Shown here piece by piece: positions 1 through 8,974 of a DNA stretch of 64,000 nt (the first letter of the stretch is position 1; the number at the start of each line of letters is the position of its first letter). The DNA is from JAOPZW01 sp963807305 (lineage in GTDB: Bacteria > Actinomycetota > Thermoleophilia > Solirubrobacterales > Solirubrobacteraceae). The position numbers and the translations under genes were made by a program. The notes under the pieces were generated by a model. It was not told the origin of the DNA. It ran no database searches and saw only the letters and a list, made by a program, of their open reading frames with translations. Location: contig CAWEBN010000008.1 in assembly GCA_963807305.1 (NCBI GenBank), positions 372,001 to 436,000 on the forward strand, in the 5' to 3' direction.

Positions 1-578
1 GGATCGGGCTGTTCGTAGAGGAGCTCCGAGCCCCAGAAGTGGCGGATGGCGTCGCCGTGGCGGCGAAAGACGTTGAGCATCGGCAGTTGCTGCGAGCCGT
101 CCGGCGTTTCCCCGTGGTAGTCGCGGTTGTAGGCGTTGCCGGCCAACGAGAGCAGGCGCAGCCGCTGCCAGCCGCGATCGTCGGCATGGGCGAGCAGGCG
201 CGGCAGCGCGGCCTTGGCCACGATCGCGACGTTGACGCGCTGGGAGGCGTGCTCGACAACGCCGTCGAAGGAGTCCAGGAACTGCGTGCACGACGGACAC
301 GGCAGATCCTCGTCGGGGGCACGCGGGAACATCATGCTGTAGATGACGAGGGTGTCCTTGCCGGGCGCGAAGAGCTCCGAGAGCGACACCTCGACCGGGG
401 CGCCGTCGCGCCCCGCGCCGTGGAAGACGTAGTCCTCGGCGACAGCACCGCCGGGCGGCAGCTCGCGGCGCGCGGCGGCGACGGCCTCGACGGCGCGGCG
501 CATCTCGGCCTCCTGCTCGAGCAGCCTGTCGCGCGCGGCCCGGTACTCGGCCGATTCTCCTGGGAACGTGACGCCCAT
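1..578 (-). CDS. DUF899 family thioredoxin-fold protein (3' end outside window)
   Basis: The frame reads open from an ATG at 578 down to base 1, so only the first 192 residues are present. The protein starts MGVTFPGESAEYRAARDRLL and carries a CPSC pair in the stretch DLPCPSCTQFLDSF near residue 95, followed by the SxxGNxYNRDY region and a FWGSELLY segment typical of DUF899. DUF899 proteins are predicted thioredoxin-like soluble proteins of unknown substrate. A second DUF899 gene lies at 2142-2888, and an ECF sigma gene sits between the two. The family call is confident; the function is not known. Confidence 0.85.
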   Translation of the reverse strand, partial: MGVTFPGESAEYRAARDRLLEQEAEMRRAVEAVAAARRELPPGGAVAEDYVFHGAGRDGAPVEVSLSELFAPGKDTLVIYSMMFPRAPDEDLPCPSCTQFLDSFDGVVEHASQRVNVAIVAKAALPRLLAHADDRGWQRLRLLSLAGNAYNRDYHGETPDGSQQLPMLNVFRRHGDAIRHFWGSELLYEQPD

Positions 579-619
579 GCCTCGGTCTCCTTCGCTGTGC
601 CCGGTACCGACAGGATCGC

Positions 620-808
620 AGTCCGAAGGTCACCGCTCGCAACACGGTGCCGTGGGCGCTCACCAACGGCGCGTACAAGAAGCAGAAGCGCAACGAGGGC
701 GTGACGGAGATCGTCGAGATGAAGAACCGCGGGCACGCGCTCACGATCGACAGCGGCTGGCGCGAGGTCGCAGACACCGCGCTGGCCTTCGTCAAGCGCT
801 TCGTCTAG
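620..808 (+). pseudogene. alpha/beta-hydrolase C-terminal remnant
   Basis: A frame ending in TAG at 806-808 encodes TVPWALTNGAYKKQKRN, then GVTEIVEMKNRGHALTIDSG and WREVADTALAFVKRF. This is the recognisable C-terminal end of an alpha/beta-hydrolase, including the catalytic-His segment RGHALTIDSGW. No start codon or N-terminal two-thirds (nucleophile elbow GxSxG) exists upstream, because the DUF899 gene on the other strand begins at 578. It is best read as the 3' stump of a deleted gene. The protein match is seen in the sequence; the deletion is inferred. Confidence 0.7.
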
Positions 809-820
809 CTTCCTCGGAGG

Positions 821-1942
821 ATGGCAGCGGGTCCGGCAACGACGATCTCGGCACAGGAGCGGCCGCTGCTGGCGGCGGCGCGCGAGGGCGACGAGGAGGC
901 GTTCCGCCGGCTCGTCGAGCCCTACCGCGGCGAGCTGCATGCCCACGCCTATCGCATGCTCGGCTCGGTCCACGACGCCGAGGACGCCCTCCAGGACGCG
1001 CTGCTGCGCGCCTGGCGCGGCCTGGCGCGCTTCGAGGGGCGAAGCTCGCTGCGCTCGTGGCTCTACGCGATTGCCACGAACACGAGTCTCAACCTCATCG
1101 GGCGCCGCCCCAAGCGCGTGCTGCCCATCGACTACGCGCCCGCGGCCGATCCTCACGGCGGGCCAGGCGTGCCGGTGGCCGAGACGGTCTGGATGGAGCC
1201 CTACGCCGACGACAAGTTCGGCCTCCAGGACGGGCTGGCCGGTCCGGAGGCGCGCTACGAGCAGCGCGAGAGCGTTGAGCTCGCCTTCGTCGCCGCGCTG
1301 CAGAACCTGCCCGCCAACCAGCGCGCGGTCCTGATCCTGCGCGACGTGCTGGGCTTCTCGGCCAAGGAGACGGCCGAGGTGCTCGAGACCACCGTCGCGT
1401 CCGCCAACAGCGCGCTGCAGCGCGCCCGCGCGACCGTCGAGGACCGCCTTCCCGACCAGAGCCAGCAGGCCACGCTGCGCGCCCTGGGCGACGAGCGACT
1501 CAACGAGATCGTCGAGAGCTACATGCAGGCCTGGGAAGCCTGCGATGTCGACGCCGTCGTCGGCATGCTCACCGAGGACGCCTGCTTCTCCATGCCCCCG
1601 CTGGCCACGTGGTTCGGGCCGCGGGACGCGATCCAGACCTTCCTCGTCGGCTCGCCGATGTCGGGGCAGTGGCGCTGGAAGTCGCTGCGGGTGCGCGCAA
1701 ACGGGCAGGAGGCGCTGGCCTTCTACAGCTGGGACCCCGAGGAGGAGGGCTACGTCCCGTTCGCCCTCAACGTGCTGACCTTCCGCGGCGAGGCCATCAG
1801 CGACGTGACGGCGTTCATCATCCGTACCCCGCCGGAGACCGACGACCGCGAGGTCATCCTGCGCCTGCCCGAGCAGCCGGCGAGCCCGCTCAGCCTGCAG
1901 GCGGCGTTCGAGAACTTCGGCCTGCCCGATCGTCTGGACTGA
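821..1942 (+). CDS. ECF sigma-70 factor with C-terminal SnoaL-like domain
   Basis: A 373-residue protein. Region 2 (about 20-90) has the LGSVHDAEDALQDALLRAWR signature and a RSWLYAIATN DNA-contact segment. Region 4 (about 135-190) has LPANQRAVLILRDVLGFSAK and a helix-turn-helix ending in SALQRAR. Residues about 215-330 form an NTF2/SnoaL-like domain beginning YMQAWEACDVDAVV. This architecture is that of SigG/SigJ-type ECF factors, in which the fused C-terminal domain is thought to tune activity and no classical anti-sigma gene is needed; none is adjacent. GGAGG directly abuts the ATG, which is unusually tight. The flanking DUF899 genes are plausible targets, but that is inference. Confidence 0.9.
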   Translation: MAAGPATTISAQERPLLAAAREGDEEAFRRLVEPYRGELHAHAYRMLGSVHDAEDALQDALLRAWRGLARFEGRSSLRSWLYAIATNTSLNLIGRRPKRVLPIDYAPAADPHGGPGVPVAETVWMEPYADDKFGLQDGLAGPEARYEQRESVELAFVAALQNLPANQRAVLILRDVLGFSAKETAEVLETTVASANSALQRARATVEDRLPDQSQQATLRALGDERLNEIVESYMQAWEACDVDAVVGMLTEDACFSMPPLATWFGPRDAIQTFLVGSPMSGQWRWKSLRVRANGQEALAFYSWDPEEEGYVPFALNVLTFRGEAISDVTAFIIRTPPETDDREVILRLPEQPASPLSLQAAFENFGLPDRLD

Positions 1943-1964
1943 GCGGCCGCGCCGGCCGCCCAGC

Positions 1965-2039
1965 GCCCTGCTCGGCGACGAGTAGCTCGTCCCGGGCCTT
2001 GTGCCATTCGGCGTCTGTAAGGGGTTTGAGAGCGTGCAT
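1965..2039 (-). pseudogene. possible N-terminal remnant of another DUF899-like gene
   Basis: Reading the minus strand from an ATG at 2039 gives MHALKPLTDAEWHKARDELL followed by VAEQ. The EWxxARxELLxxE pattern resembles the first 25 residues of the DUF899 protein encoded at 2142 (REQWLAARKDLLAKEKE). The frame then runs into the antisense of the sigma gene without further family similarity. It may be a broken duplicate. The stretch is short, so chance similarity cannot be excluded. Confidence 0.3.
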
Positions 2040-2141
2040 GCCCTTAACGACCGCGCCGGCGCGCCCAACTCATCGCTCGGCGATGAATTCGTCCGGGCGG
2101 CCCGGTCATTGCCTCAGAACCCCCGAGAAGGAGGACCGACT

Positions 2142-2888
2142 GTGAGCCTTCCCGACGTCGTCTCACGCGAGCAGTGGCTGGCCGCCCGCAAGGACCTGCT
2201 GGCGAAGGAGAAGGAGCTGACCAGGGCACGCGACGCCCTCAACAGCGAGCGGCGCATGCTGCCGATGGTCGAGATCGAGAAGCCCTACGTGTTCGAGGGA
2301 CCCGAGGGCGAGGCAACGCTGCTCGACCTCTTCGAGGACCGCCGCCAGCTGATCCTCATCCACTTCATGTTCAACCCCGAGTGGGAGGACGGCTGCCAGA
2401 GCTGCACGGCCGGCGCCGACGAGATGGCGCCGGGCCTGCTCGCGCACCTTCACGCCCGCCAGACGTCCCTGGCCTACGTCGCCCGCGCGCCGCTGGCGAA
2501 GATCGAGCGCTACAAGGCCAAGCGAGGCTGGACCTTCCCGTTCTACTCCTCGTTCGCAAGCGACTTCAACTACGACTTCCACGTCACCGTGGACGAGTCG
2601 GTGGCGCCCGCGGAGTACAACTACCGCACGCCCGAGGAGCACGCACAGGCGGGCACCTCGTACTACCTGGACGGCGACCAGCCGCTCGAGCTGCCCGGCC
2701 AGAGCCACTTCCTGCGCGACGGCGAGCAGGTGTTCCACACGTACTCGACCTTCGGGCGCGGCGGGGAGATGACCGGCGGCTCCTACTACTTCCTCGACCT
2801 CACCGCCCTGGGGCGCCAGGAGGAGTGGGAGGAGCCGAAGGGGCGCGCCGTCGATCCGCACGGCGCTACCCCCGACTTCGCCGCCTGA
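2142..2888 (+). CDS. DUF899 family thioredoxin-fold protein
   Basis: The start is a GTG at 2142, chosen because AAGGAGG lies 7 bases upstream (2128-2134); the frame is also open further upstream without a comparable site. The product has 248 residues, starts SLPDVVSREQWLAARKDLLA, and contains LILIHFMFNPEWEDGC, the Cys pair CQSC near residue 88, and a C-terminal YYFLDLTALGRQEEWEEPKG, all standard for DUF899. The fold is predicted to be thioredoxin-like and cytoplasmic; the reaction is unknown. It is the second DUF899 gene within 2.2 kb. It may be transcribed with, or controlled by, the preceding ECF sigma gene 200 bases upstream (inference). Confidence 0.88.
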   Translation: MSLPDVVSREQWLAARKDLLAKEKELTRARDALNSERRMLPMVEIEKPYVFEGPEGEATLLDLFEDRRQLILIHFMFNPEWEDGCQSCTAGADEMAPGLLAHLHARQTSLAYVARAPLAKIERYKAKRGWTFPFYSSFASDFNYDFHVTVDESVAPAEYNYRTPEEHAQAGTSYYLDGDQPLELPGQSHFLRDGEQVFHTYSTFGRGGEMTGGSYYFLDLTALGRQEEWEEPKGRAVDPHGATPDFAA

Positions 2889-2926
2889 CCCTCAGGTGTC
2901 TCGGAGCCTGTCGAGGCCGTCGAGGA

Positions 2927-3541
2927 TCAGGACAGGGCGAGCGCCAGCGCGTAGAGCAGCGCGCCGACCAGCAGCGCGGCGACGACCTTCAGGGCGTCGT
3001 TGCGCCGCCGGCGCGCGCGGGCCCGGCGGCGCTGGGCGATCGCCTCGGCGCCGATCAGCTCCTCGACCACGGGCTCCTGGAGGCCGAGGCTGCGCTCGCG
3101 GCACACGGCGAGCAGCTCCTCCGCTCGGCGCAGGTCGAGGACCTCGGCGCCGTAAGCGGCCGCCAGCCGCTCGATCAGGAACGGGTTGCGGCCGGGCAGG
3201 CGCACGAAGGCGTAGGGCCGGGCGCGCTGGGCGCGGAAGCCGTCCTCGTGGACCTCGACCGCGCCGTCGGCCTCCACGATGCCCGGCAGGTCGAAGCGGC
3301 TGCGCAGGATCCGGCGGGCCGAGGCGCGCCGCGGGTGCCAGGCGTGGATGCCGCACCCGCAGCCGGCCGCCGGCGCGGGGTGGTCCTCGCCGCACGCGGC
3401 CTCGACCCACCCGTCGCCCAGCGCCCACGGCGTGCCGCGGTGCGGCGCGGACAGCCGCTCGCGGCCGTCGTGGGTCACCACCCTCCAGGTGCGCAGGCCG
3501 TAGAGCGGACCGGGGACCAACGGTGCGCTGCTCACGAGCAC
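2927..3541 (-). CDS. conserved hypothetical protein with C-terminal membrane anchor
   Basis: About 204 residues, beginning at GTG 3541 or GTG 3535; neither has a good ribosome site. The N-terminal half contains PGPLYGLRTWRV, a CGCGIHAWHP cysteine/histidine cluster and the motif GIVEADGAVEVHEDGFRA. The last 20 residues (VVAALLVGALLYALALA) form one membrane helix after a very basic stretch (RRRARARRRR). This would place the soluble domain in the cytoplasm with a tail anchor. I recall similar unnamed proteins in Solirubrobacterales but know no function. The gene ends 39 bases after the convergent DUF899 gene. Confidence 0.7.
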   Translation of the reverse strand: MLVSSAPLVPGPLYGLRTWRVVTHDGRERLSAPHRGTPWALGDGWVEAACGEDHPAPAAGCGCGIHAWHPRRASARRILRSRFDLPGIVEADGAVEVHEDGFRAQRARPYAFVRLPGRNPFLIERLAAAYGAEVLDLRRAEELLAVCRERSLGLQEPVVEELIGAEAIAQRRRARARRRRNDALKVVAALLVGALLYALALALS

Positions 3542-3561
3542 AAGTATGCGCTTGACGGCCG

Positions 3562-4203
3562 TCAGGCGCTGGGAACCGGCGCTGCGAGGAGCAGGCCGCG
3601 GCGCTGGTGGATGAGCAGCGCGAGCGCCCAGTTGACCAGGCAGTAGTAGATCGGATAGCAGAGCAGCGACGCGTCGACCGCGCCCACCGCGCCGGCCGCC
3701 AGGGCGCCGCCGATGCCGGCGAGCACGAAGGTCATGAGCGTCTCCGAGCCCGGGTCGCGGTAGACCTTGGGCACCATCATCGCCGCGGCGATCAGGTCGG
3801 CGACGATGACGCAGGCGGTCGCCACGATCGGCTCGTCGACGAGGACCCACCCCACCATGCCGGCGGCGGCGATCGCGATGAGGATCCCGTCGGCCGCGGT
3901 CAGGCCGCCCTCGCCCCTGCGGATCGCGAGCACGAAGATGAAGCCCGTGAGGACGGCCTGGGTCCCGGTCATGACGAGGCTCCACGAGGCGCCCTCGGCG
4001 CGCTGGGACACGCACACGACGATCGCGAGCAGCCCCCAGATGAACCACGTCCCCCGGTGCGGCCGCGTCGAGCCACGGAAGATGTCGCGCACGTACGGGA
4101 CCGTGTCCACGACACCGACGACGCCGGCGAGCACTCCGAACACGGGAGCCAGCGTCATGAGCATGCCGCAGGCTGGCAGCCGCCGCTTGCGGAACGCTTT
4201 CAT
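3562..4203 (-). CDS. polytopic membrane protein, PQ-loop/SemiSWEET-like
   Basis: 213 residues with about seven hydrophobic segments. Two related halves can be seen: VVDTVPYVRDIFRGSTRP then GTWFIWGLLA in the first, and MMVPKVYRDPGSETLMTFVL in the second. The proline-containing VPYVRD / VPKVYRD turns recall PQ-loop and SemiSWEET small-solute carriers, but the match is loose. ATGs at 4203 and 4164 are both possible starts, and the later one would drop a short basic leader. It is divergent from nothing and ends 20 bases from the preceding minus-strand gene, so the two may be co-transcribed. Confidence 0.65.
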   Translation of the reverse strand: MKAFRKRRLPACGMLMTLAPVFGVLAGVVGVVDTVPYVRDIFRGSTRPHRGTWFIWGLLAIVVCVSQRAEGASWSLVMTGTQAVLTGFIFVLAIRRGEGGLTAADGILIAIAAAGMVGWVLVDEPIVATACVIVADLIAAAMMVPKVYRDPGSETLMTFVLAGIGGALAAGAVGAVDASLLCYPIYYCLVNWALALLIHQRRGLLLAAPVPSA

Positions 4204-4229
4204 CGCGTTCGGAGGCGCGGCGAGGGCGT

Positions 4230-5159
4230 CTAGACGCGCCGGACCGTCAGCGTCTTCTTGACGGCGCGGCGGTTGCCGCTCGCGTCGCGCAGCGTCAGCG
4301 TGAGGGCGGCTTTGAGCCTGTGGCCGGGGGCGAGCATCGCCCGTCCGGCGGAGGTGAGGTGCAGGCGCAGGCTGATCGCGCCCGACCGCGCCTTGGCGCT
4401 GCCCTTCGCGATCGTCTTGCCGCGGGCGCGCAGCGTCGCCGTCGCACTCGCCCGCTCGGAGCTGCGGAAGCTGAGCTTCAGGCCCGTCAGCTTGATGAGC
4501 GTCGCCCGCGGGGCGGTCGTGTCCCGGTTGCCGGAGGTGCCGCCGCCCGGCGTGCCGTAGCCGCCCGAGCCGGCCGCGGCGGCGACCGTCACGGGCTGCT
4601 CGGCGGTGGCCGAGGCCTCGCCGCTGTCATCGACGGCGTACATGCGGACGGTGAGCGTGCGCGGCGTCGCGTAGGTCGTCGTCGCGGTCCCCGTGGGCGT
4701 GGTCGTCTCGAACGTCCCGTCGCCGTCGAGGTCCCATTTCCAGCTGGTCAGCGTGCCGTCGGGATCCGCCGAGCCCGTATAGGTGAAGGTCACGGGCTGA
4801 CCGGCCTTCGGAGACGGGCTGACGCCGAAGGAGACGCTCGCCGGGTGCTGGTCGACGACCGTGATCGAGCCTCGCATGTTGTGGCTGTTGACGTGGACCT
4901 GGCAGTAGTACGCGTAGGTTCCCGGGTGCTGGAAGGTGAACGTCTTCGACGGGCCCGTGTTGGTCACGCTGCCGTCGGACCACACCAGTGGGTGGCGGCT
5001 GAAGTCGCCGCTGAACGTCGCGGTGTCGTTGACTGTGATCGACGCAGTCGGCGGGCTGTACGCGTAATCGGCGAACGCGATCGGCTGGTCGGCCGCAGCG
5101 GCCGGTCCTGTCAGCGCCAGGCCGGCGCCCAGCGTGACCAGGGACAGGAGCCCCCTCAT
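4230..5159 (-). CDS. secreted cupredoxin (plastocyanin/azurin-like) with PKD domain
   Basis: 309 residues from ATG 5159, with a Sec signal peptide (LLSLVTLGAGLALTGPAAAA). Residues about 25-105 form a type-1 copper domain with likely ligands H56 (RHPLVW), C86 and H89 (YYCQVH) and M95. Residues about 112-190 form a PKD domain (GSADPDGTLTSWKWDLDGDG). The C-terminal 100 residues are a basic beta-rich module ending VKKTLTVRRV that resembles the end of the protein at 50904-51848. Extracellular electron transfer or copper binding is the expected role. Only 38 bases separate it from the divergent acyltransferase start. Confidence 0.85.
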   Translation of the reverse strand: MRGLLSLVTLGAGLALTGPAAAADQPIAFADYAYSPPTASITVNDTATFSGDFSRHPLVWSDGSVTNTGPSKTFTFQHPGTYAYYCQVHVNSHNMRGSITVVDQHPASVSFGVSPSPKAGQPVTFTYTGSADPDGTLTSWKWDLDGDGTFETTTPTGTATTTYATPRTLTVRMYAVDDSGEASATAEQPVTVAAAAGSGGYGTPGGGTSGNRDTTAPRATLIKLTGLKLSFRSSERASATATLRARGKTIAKGSAKARSGAISLRLHLTSAGRAMLAPGHRLKAALTLTLRDASGNRRAVKKTLTVRRV

Positions 5160-5197
5160 GACTGTGCAGACGTTGCGTGGGACGCGATCCTTCCCGG

Positions 5198-6583
5198 ATG
5201 GCCGAGGCACTTTCAGCCGCCGATCGCTCCTCGCTCGCCGCCGAGCAGGGACCGGTGACGATGGGCGTGGGCGGCGTGCTCGTGTTCGAGGCCGGGCCCG
5301 GCCTCGAGCACGCACCGGTGCTCGAGCGCGTCGGCCGGCGCCTGCACCTGATCCCGCGCTACCGCCAGCGCCTGCAGTCGCCCGCGCCCGGGGTGACGAA
5401 CCCCGTCTGGATCGACGACGACCAGTTCGACCTGGGCTGGCACGTCCGCCGCGTCGCCCTGCCGGCGCCCGGCGGCCCGGACGAGCTGGGCGAGCTCGTC
5501 GGCCAGGAGCTGTCGCGGCGCCTGGACCGCTCGCGGCCGCTGTGGGAGCTCACGGTGGTCGAGGGCGTCGCCGGCGGCGAGCGCGTCGCCCTGCTGGCGA
5601 AGATGCACCACGCCCTGGTCGACGGCGTCGCCGCGGTCGACATCGGCACCGTCCTGCTCGACCCGGCCGGGGAGCCGCTCGACCTGCCGGCGCCCGACGG
5701 GCCCTGGGAGGCGCGGCCCTATGACCGCGCGCGCCATCTCGCGCGCCTGTCGCTCGAGCCGATGGCCTTCGGCCAGCGGCTGCTGGCCGAAGGCGCGCAG
5801 CGCGCGCTGGCCGCCACCGATCCCCGCCGGGCCGCCACCGACCTGCGCCGCGCCACCGACCTCGTCGCCGAGCTCGCGCGCACGCGCCCGCAGGCTCCGA
5901 TGACGCCGCTCAACCGCCCGATCGGCCCCAACCGCCGCTACGCCACCGTGCGGGCCGGCCTGGCCGAGCTCAAGGCCGCGTCCAAGGCGCACGGCGCGAC
6001 CGTCAACGACGGGATCCTCGCCGTGGTCACCGGCGCGCTGGGCCGCTACCTCGCCGACGACCCGCCGGGAAGCCGGCCGGTGGCGCTCGTCCCCGTCTCG
6101 GTCCGCCAGCCCGGCGAGGCGGGCGGCAACCGGATCTCCACCGTGCTCGTCGACCTGCCGACCGACGAGCCCGACCCGGTCGCCCGCCTGACGACGATCC
6201 ACGCCGCCATGCGCGAGCTCAAGGATTCGACCGCGGTCCGGGCCGGCGCGCTCATCGTCGGCGCCGGCGGCTGGGCGCCGCCGCTGGTCTCCTCCACGCT
6301 CGCCCGCGCCATGAGCGGGATGCGCGCGTTCAACCTCGTCGTCTCCAACGTGCCCGGGCCCCAGCAGCCGTTCTGGCTCAACGGCCGGCGCCTGCTCGAG
6401 GCCTATCCCGCCGTCCCGCTGAACCCGGCCAACCAGGGCCTCACGATCGGCGTCCTCAGCTACGACGGCGGGGTGCACTTCGGGCTGCTGGCCGACCGCG
6501 ACCTCGACCCGCCGCTGGCGGTCATGCGTGCGGCGCTCGAGGAGACGATGGCCGGCATGTTTGCTCCGCCCCCGCGCGGGTAA
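5198..6583 (+). CDS. wax ester synthase / diacylglycerol O-acyltransferase (WS/DGAT)
   Basis: 461 residues from ATG 5198. The catalytic motif HHALVDG is at residues 127-133, the family PLW motif is present (RSRPLWELTVVEG), and the C-terminal half has the NLVVSNVPGPQQPFWLNG signature. The enzyme esterifies acyl-CoA to diacylglycerol or fatty alcohols, making storage triacylglycerol or wax esters at the membrane/lipid-body surface. An in-frame GTG at 5177 would add seven residues that are not family-like, so the ATG is preferred. It shares a 38-base divergent promoter region with the cupredoxin gene. Length is normal for the family. Confidence 0.93.
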   Translation: MAEALSAADRSSLAAEQGPVTMGVGGVLVFEAGPGLEHAPVLERVGRRLHLIPRYRQRLQSPAPGVTNPVWIDDDQFDLGWHVRRVALPAPGGPDELGELVGQELSRRLDRSRPLWELTVVEGVAGGERVALLAKMHHALVDGVAAVDIGTVLLDPAGEPLDLPAPDGPWEARPYDRARHLARLSLEPMAFGQRLLAEGAQRALAATDPRRAATDLRRATDLVAELARTRPQAPMTPLNRPIGPNRRYATVRAGLAELKAASKAHGATVNDGILAVVTGALGRYLADDPPGSRPVALVPVSVRQPGEAGGNRISTVLVDLPTDEPDPVARLTTIHAAMRELKDSTAVRAGALIVGAGGWAPPLVSSTLARAMSGMRAFNLVVSNVPGPQQPFWLNGRRLLEAYPAVPLNPANQGLTIGVLSYDGGVHFGLLADRDLDPPLAVMRAALEETMAGMFAPPPRG

Positions 6584-6636
6584 CGGTCCCTCGCGCCAAC
6601 CGCTCCGGCTGGCGGGAAAACCAGGGAGGTAGGGTC

Positions 6637-8974
6637 ATGGGTCCTCGGGGACGTAGGGTCGCGGTCGTCGCGACGGTGGTCGCGCTCAGCATGCTGGTGG
6701 CCGGGGCCGTGGTCGCCGCCACGCGCTCGAGCGACGAGGCGGCGCTGGCACCGGCACGGCACCCCGCGGACCGCGGCATCGAGCGCAAGGTCGATCGTCT
6801 GCTCAGCCAGATGACGGTCGGCGAGAAGCTCCAGCAGCTGCAGCTGCTGTCCGACGGGCAGATCACCGACGCCGACGCGAAGGCCGGCGTGGGCGGGGTC
6901 TTCAGCCTCACCGACCCGGCGAAGATCGACCACTTCCAGCACATCGCGGTCGAGCAGTCGCGCCTGCACATCCCGATCCTCTTCGCCTACGACACCATCC
7001 ACGGCTACCGCACGATCTTCCCCGTGCCGCTGGGCGCCGCGAGCAGCTTCGACCCGTCGGTGGCCACCGCCGACGACACGATCGCCGCGCGCGAGACGGC
7101 CACGGTCGGCATCAAGCAGATCTACAGCCCGATGGTCGACGTCTCCCACGAGCCCCGCTGGGGCCGCATCTCCGAGGCCGCCGGCGAGGACCCGTACCTC
7201 GGCTCGGTCTTCGCGGCCGCCCGCGTCAAGGCCGCACAGGGCACCGACTACTCGGCTCCCGACAAGGTGGTGACGAGCGTCAAGCACTACGCCGCCTACG
7301 GCCAGCCCGAGGGCGGACGCGAGTACAACACGACCGACATGTCCGAGCAGCGGCTGCGCAACCTGTACCTGCCGCCGTTCAAGGCCGCCATCGACGCCGG
7401 CTCGGACACCGCGATGTGCTCGTTCAACGCCATCAACGGCGTGCCCGGGTGCGCCAACTCCGAGACCGAGACGAACATCCTCAAGAAGGAGTGGGGCTTC
7501 GACGGCTTCATCGAGAGCGACTACACGGCCGTGGCCGAGCTGCGGGCCTGCCCGCCGGTGAACCCGAACACGGGCCCGTGCGGGCACGGCGTCGCCGCCG
7601 ACGGACCGGACGCGGCGCAGGCCGCGCTCAACGCCGGCACCGACTCGGAGATGGTCAGCACGAACATCCGCGACTTCGGCAAGCAGCTGCTGGCCCAGCA
7701 CCGGATCTCGATGGCCCGCGTCGACGACGCCGTGCGGCGGATCCTGCGCGTGAAGTTCCGCGCCGGGCTCTTCGATCACCCCTACGTCGATCAGACGAAG
7801 GCCGTCGATCCCGCGAGCTTCGTGACGCCCGATGACCGCGCCGCGGCGCGGACGGCGGCGAGCAAGTCGATGGTCCTGCTCAAGAACGACGGCGTCCCCG
7901 CTGGCGCGCAGCCGACGCTCCCGCTCGACGCGTCCAAGTCGACGGTCGTCATCGGCCCGCTGGGCAACAACAAGCACGACATGCTCGGCCCGTGGTGGGG
8001 CCAGGGCAAGGACGAGGACGCGGTGTCGGTCTTCGACGGCATCGCGGCCCAGAACTCGAAGACGACGTTCGTGCAGGGCTGCACGATCGAGGACAAGGAC
8101 CCGCCTGACAACACGCCCGCTGGCGAGTGCGGCACCGACACCGGGTTCGCGGCCGCCGTGGACGCGGCGAAGGGCGCCGACCAGATCGTCCTGGCTCTCG
8201 GCGAGAGCCGCGGCCAGAGCGGTGAGGCGGCCGCGCGCAGCGACATCGACCTCCCGGGCCTGCAGCAGGAGCTCATCGACCAGATCGCGGCCCTGAACAA
8301 GCCGTTCGTGGTCGTCCTCTTCAACGGGCGACCGTTGACGCTCTCGAAGGTCGCCGCGTCCTCGCCGGCGATCCTCGAGGCCTGGTTCCCGGGCACCGAG
8401 GCCGGCAACGCCGTGGCCGACGTGCTCTTCGGCAAGGTCAACCCGGGTGGCAAGCTCCCGGCGACCTTCCCGCGGACGATCGGCCAGGTCCCGATCTACT
8501 ACAACCACGAGCCCACCGGGCGCCCGTGCGACGTGAAGTCGAAGTACAACTCGCGCTACCGCGACCTGCCGGCGTGCGACGGGCTCTATCCGTTCGGCTT
8601 CGGGTTGAGCTACACGAAGTTCACCGTCGACAATCTGCGCCTCAGCACGCACAGCGTGTCCAAGAACGGAACCGTGAACGTGATGATGGACGTCACCAAC
8701 ACGGGCGACCGCGCCGGTGACGACGTGGCGCAGCTGTACATCAACGACCCGGTCGCGAGCATCTCCCAGCCGGTGCGCCGCCTGCGCGGCTTCCAGCGGG
8801 TGACCCTCGATCCGGGCCAGAAGCAGACGGTGAGCGTTCAACCTCGACAAGAGCGACTTCGGCTTCTACGACAACAGCGGGCGGTTCGTCGTGGAGCCGG
8901 GTCAGATCGACGTCTACGGCGGCGACAGCTCGACCGCGGACATGAAGCAGTCGTTCAGCGTGCGCGGCTTCTAG
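6637..8974 (+). CDS. GH3 beta-glucosidase, frameshifted near the 3' end
   Basis: The frame from ATG 6637 (GGGAGGT about 8 bases upstream) encodes a signal/anchor helix, the GH3 barrel with KHYAAYGQPEGG and the nucleophile D295 in ESDYTAV, and the alpha/beta-sandwich with LALGESRGQSGE. Near 8836 the frame breaks: the C-terminal Fn3-like domain continues one base later as NLDKSDFGFYDNSGR and ends at TAG 8972-8974. The uncorrected frame instead runs on to 9084 with low-complexity Arg-rich sequence. Either one extra base is real and replaces the last 45 residues, or it is a sequencing error. The catalytic domains are intact. The enzyme should release glucose from beta-glucosides outside the membrane. 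Confidence 0.9.

Noticed and set aside
6460..8850. A 796-codon open frame antisense to the GH3 glucosidase
   Set aside because: Low-complexity His/Arg/Val/Asp composition typical of the complement of GC-rich genes; the GH3 motifs are on the plus strand.
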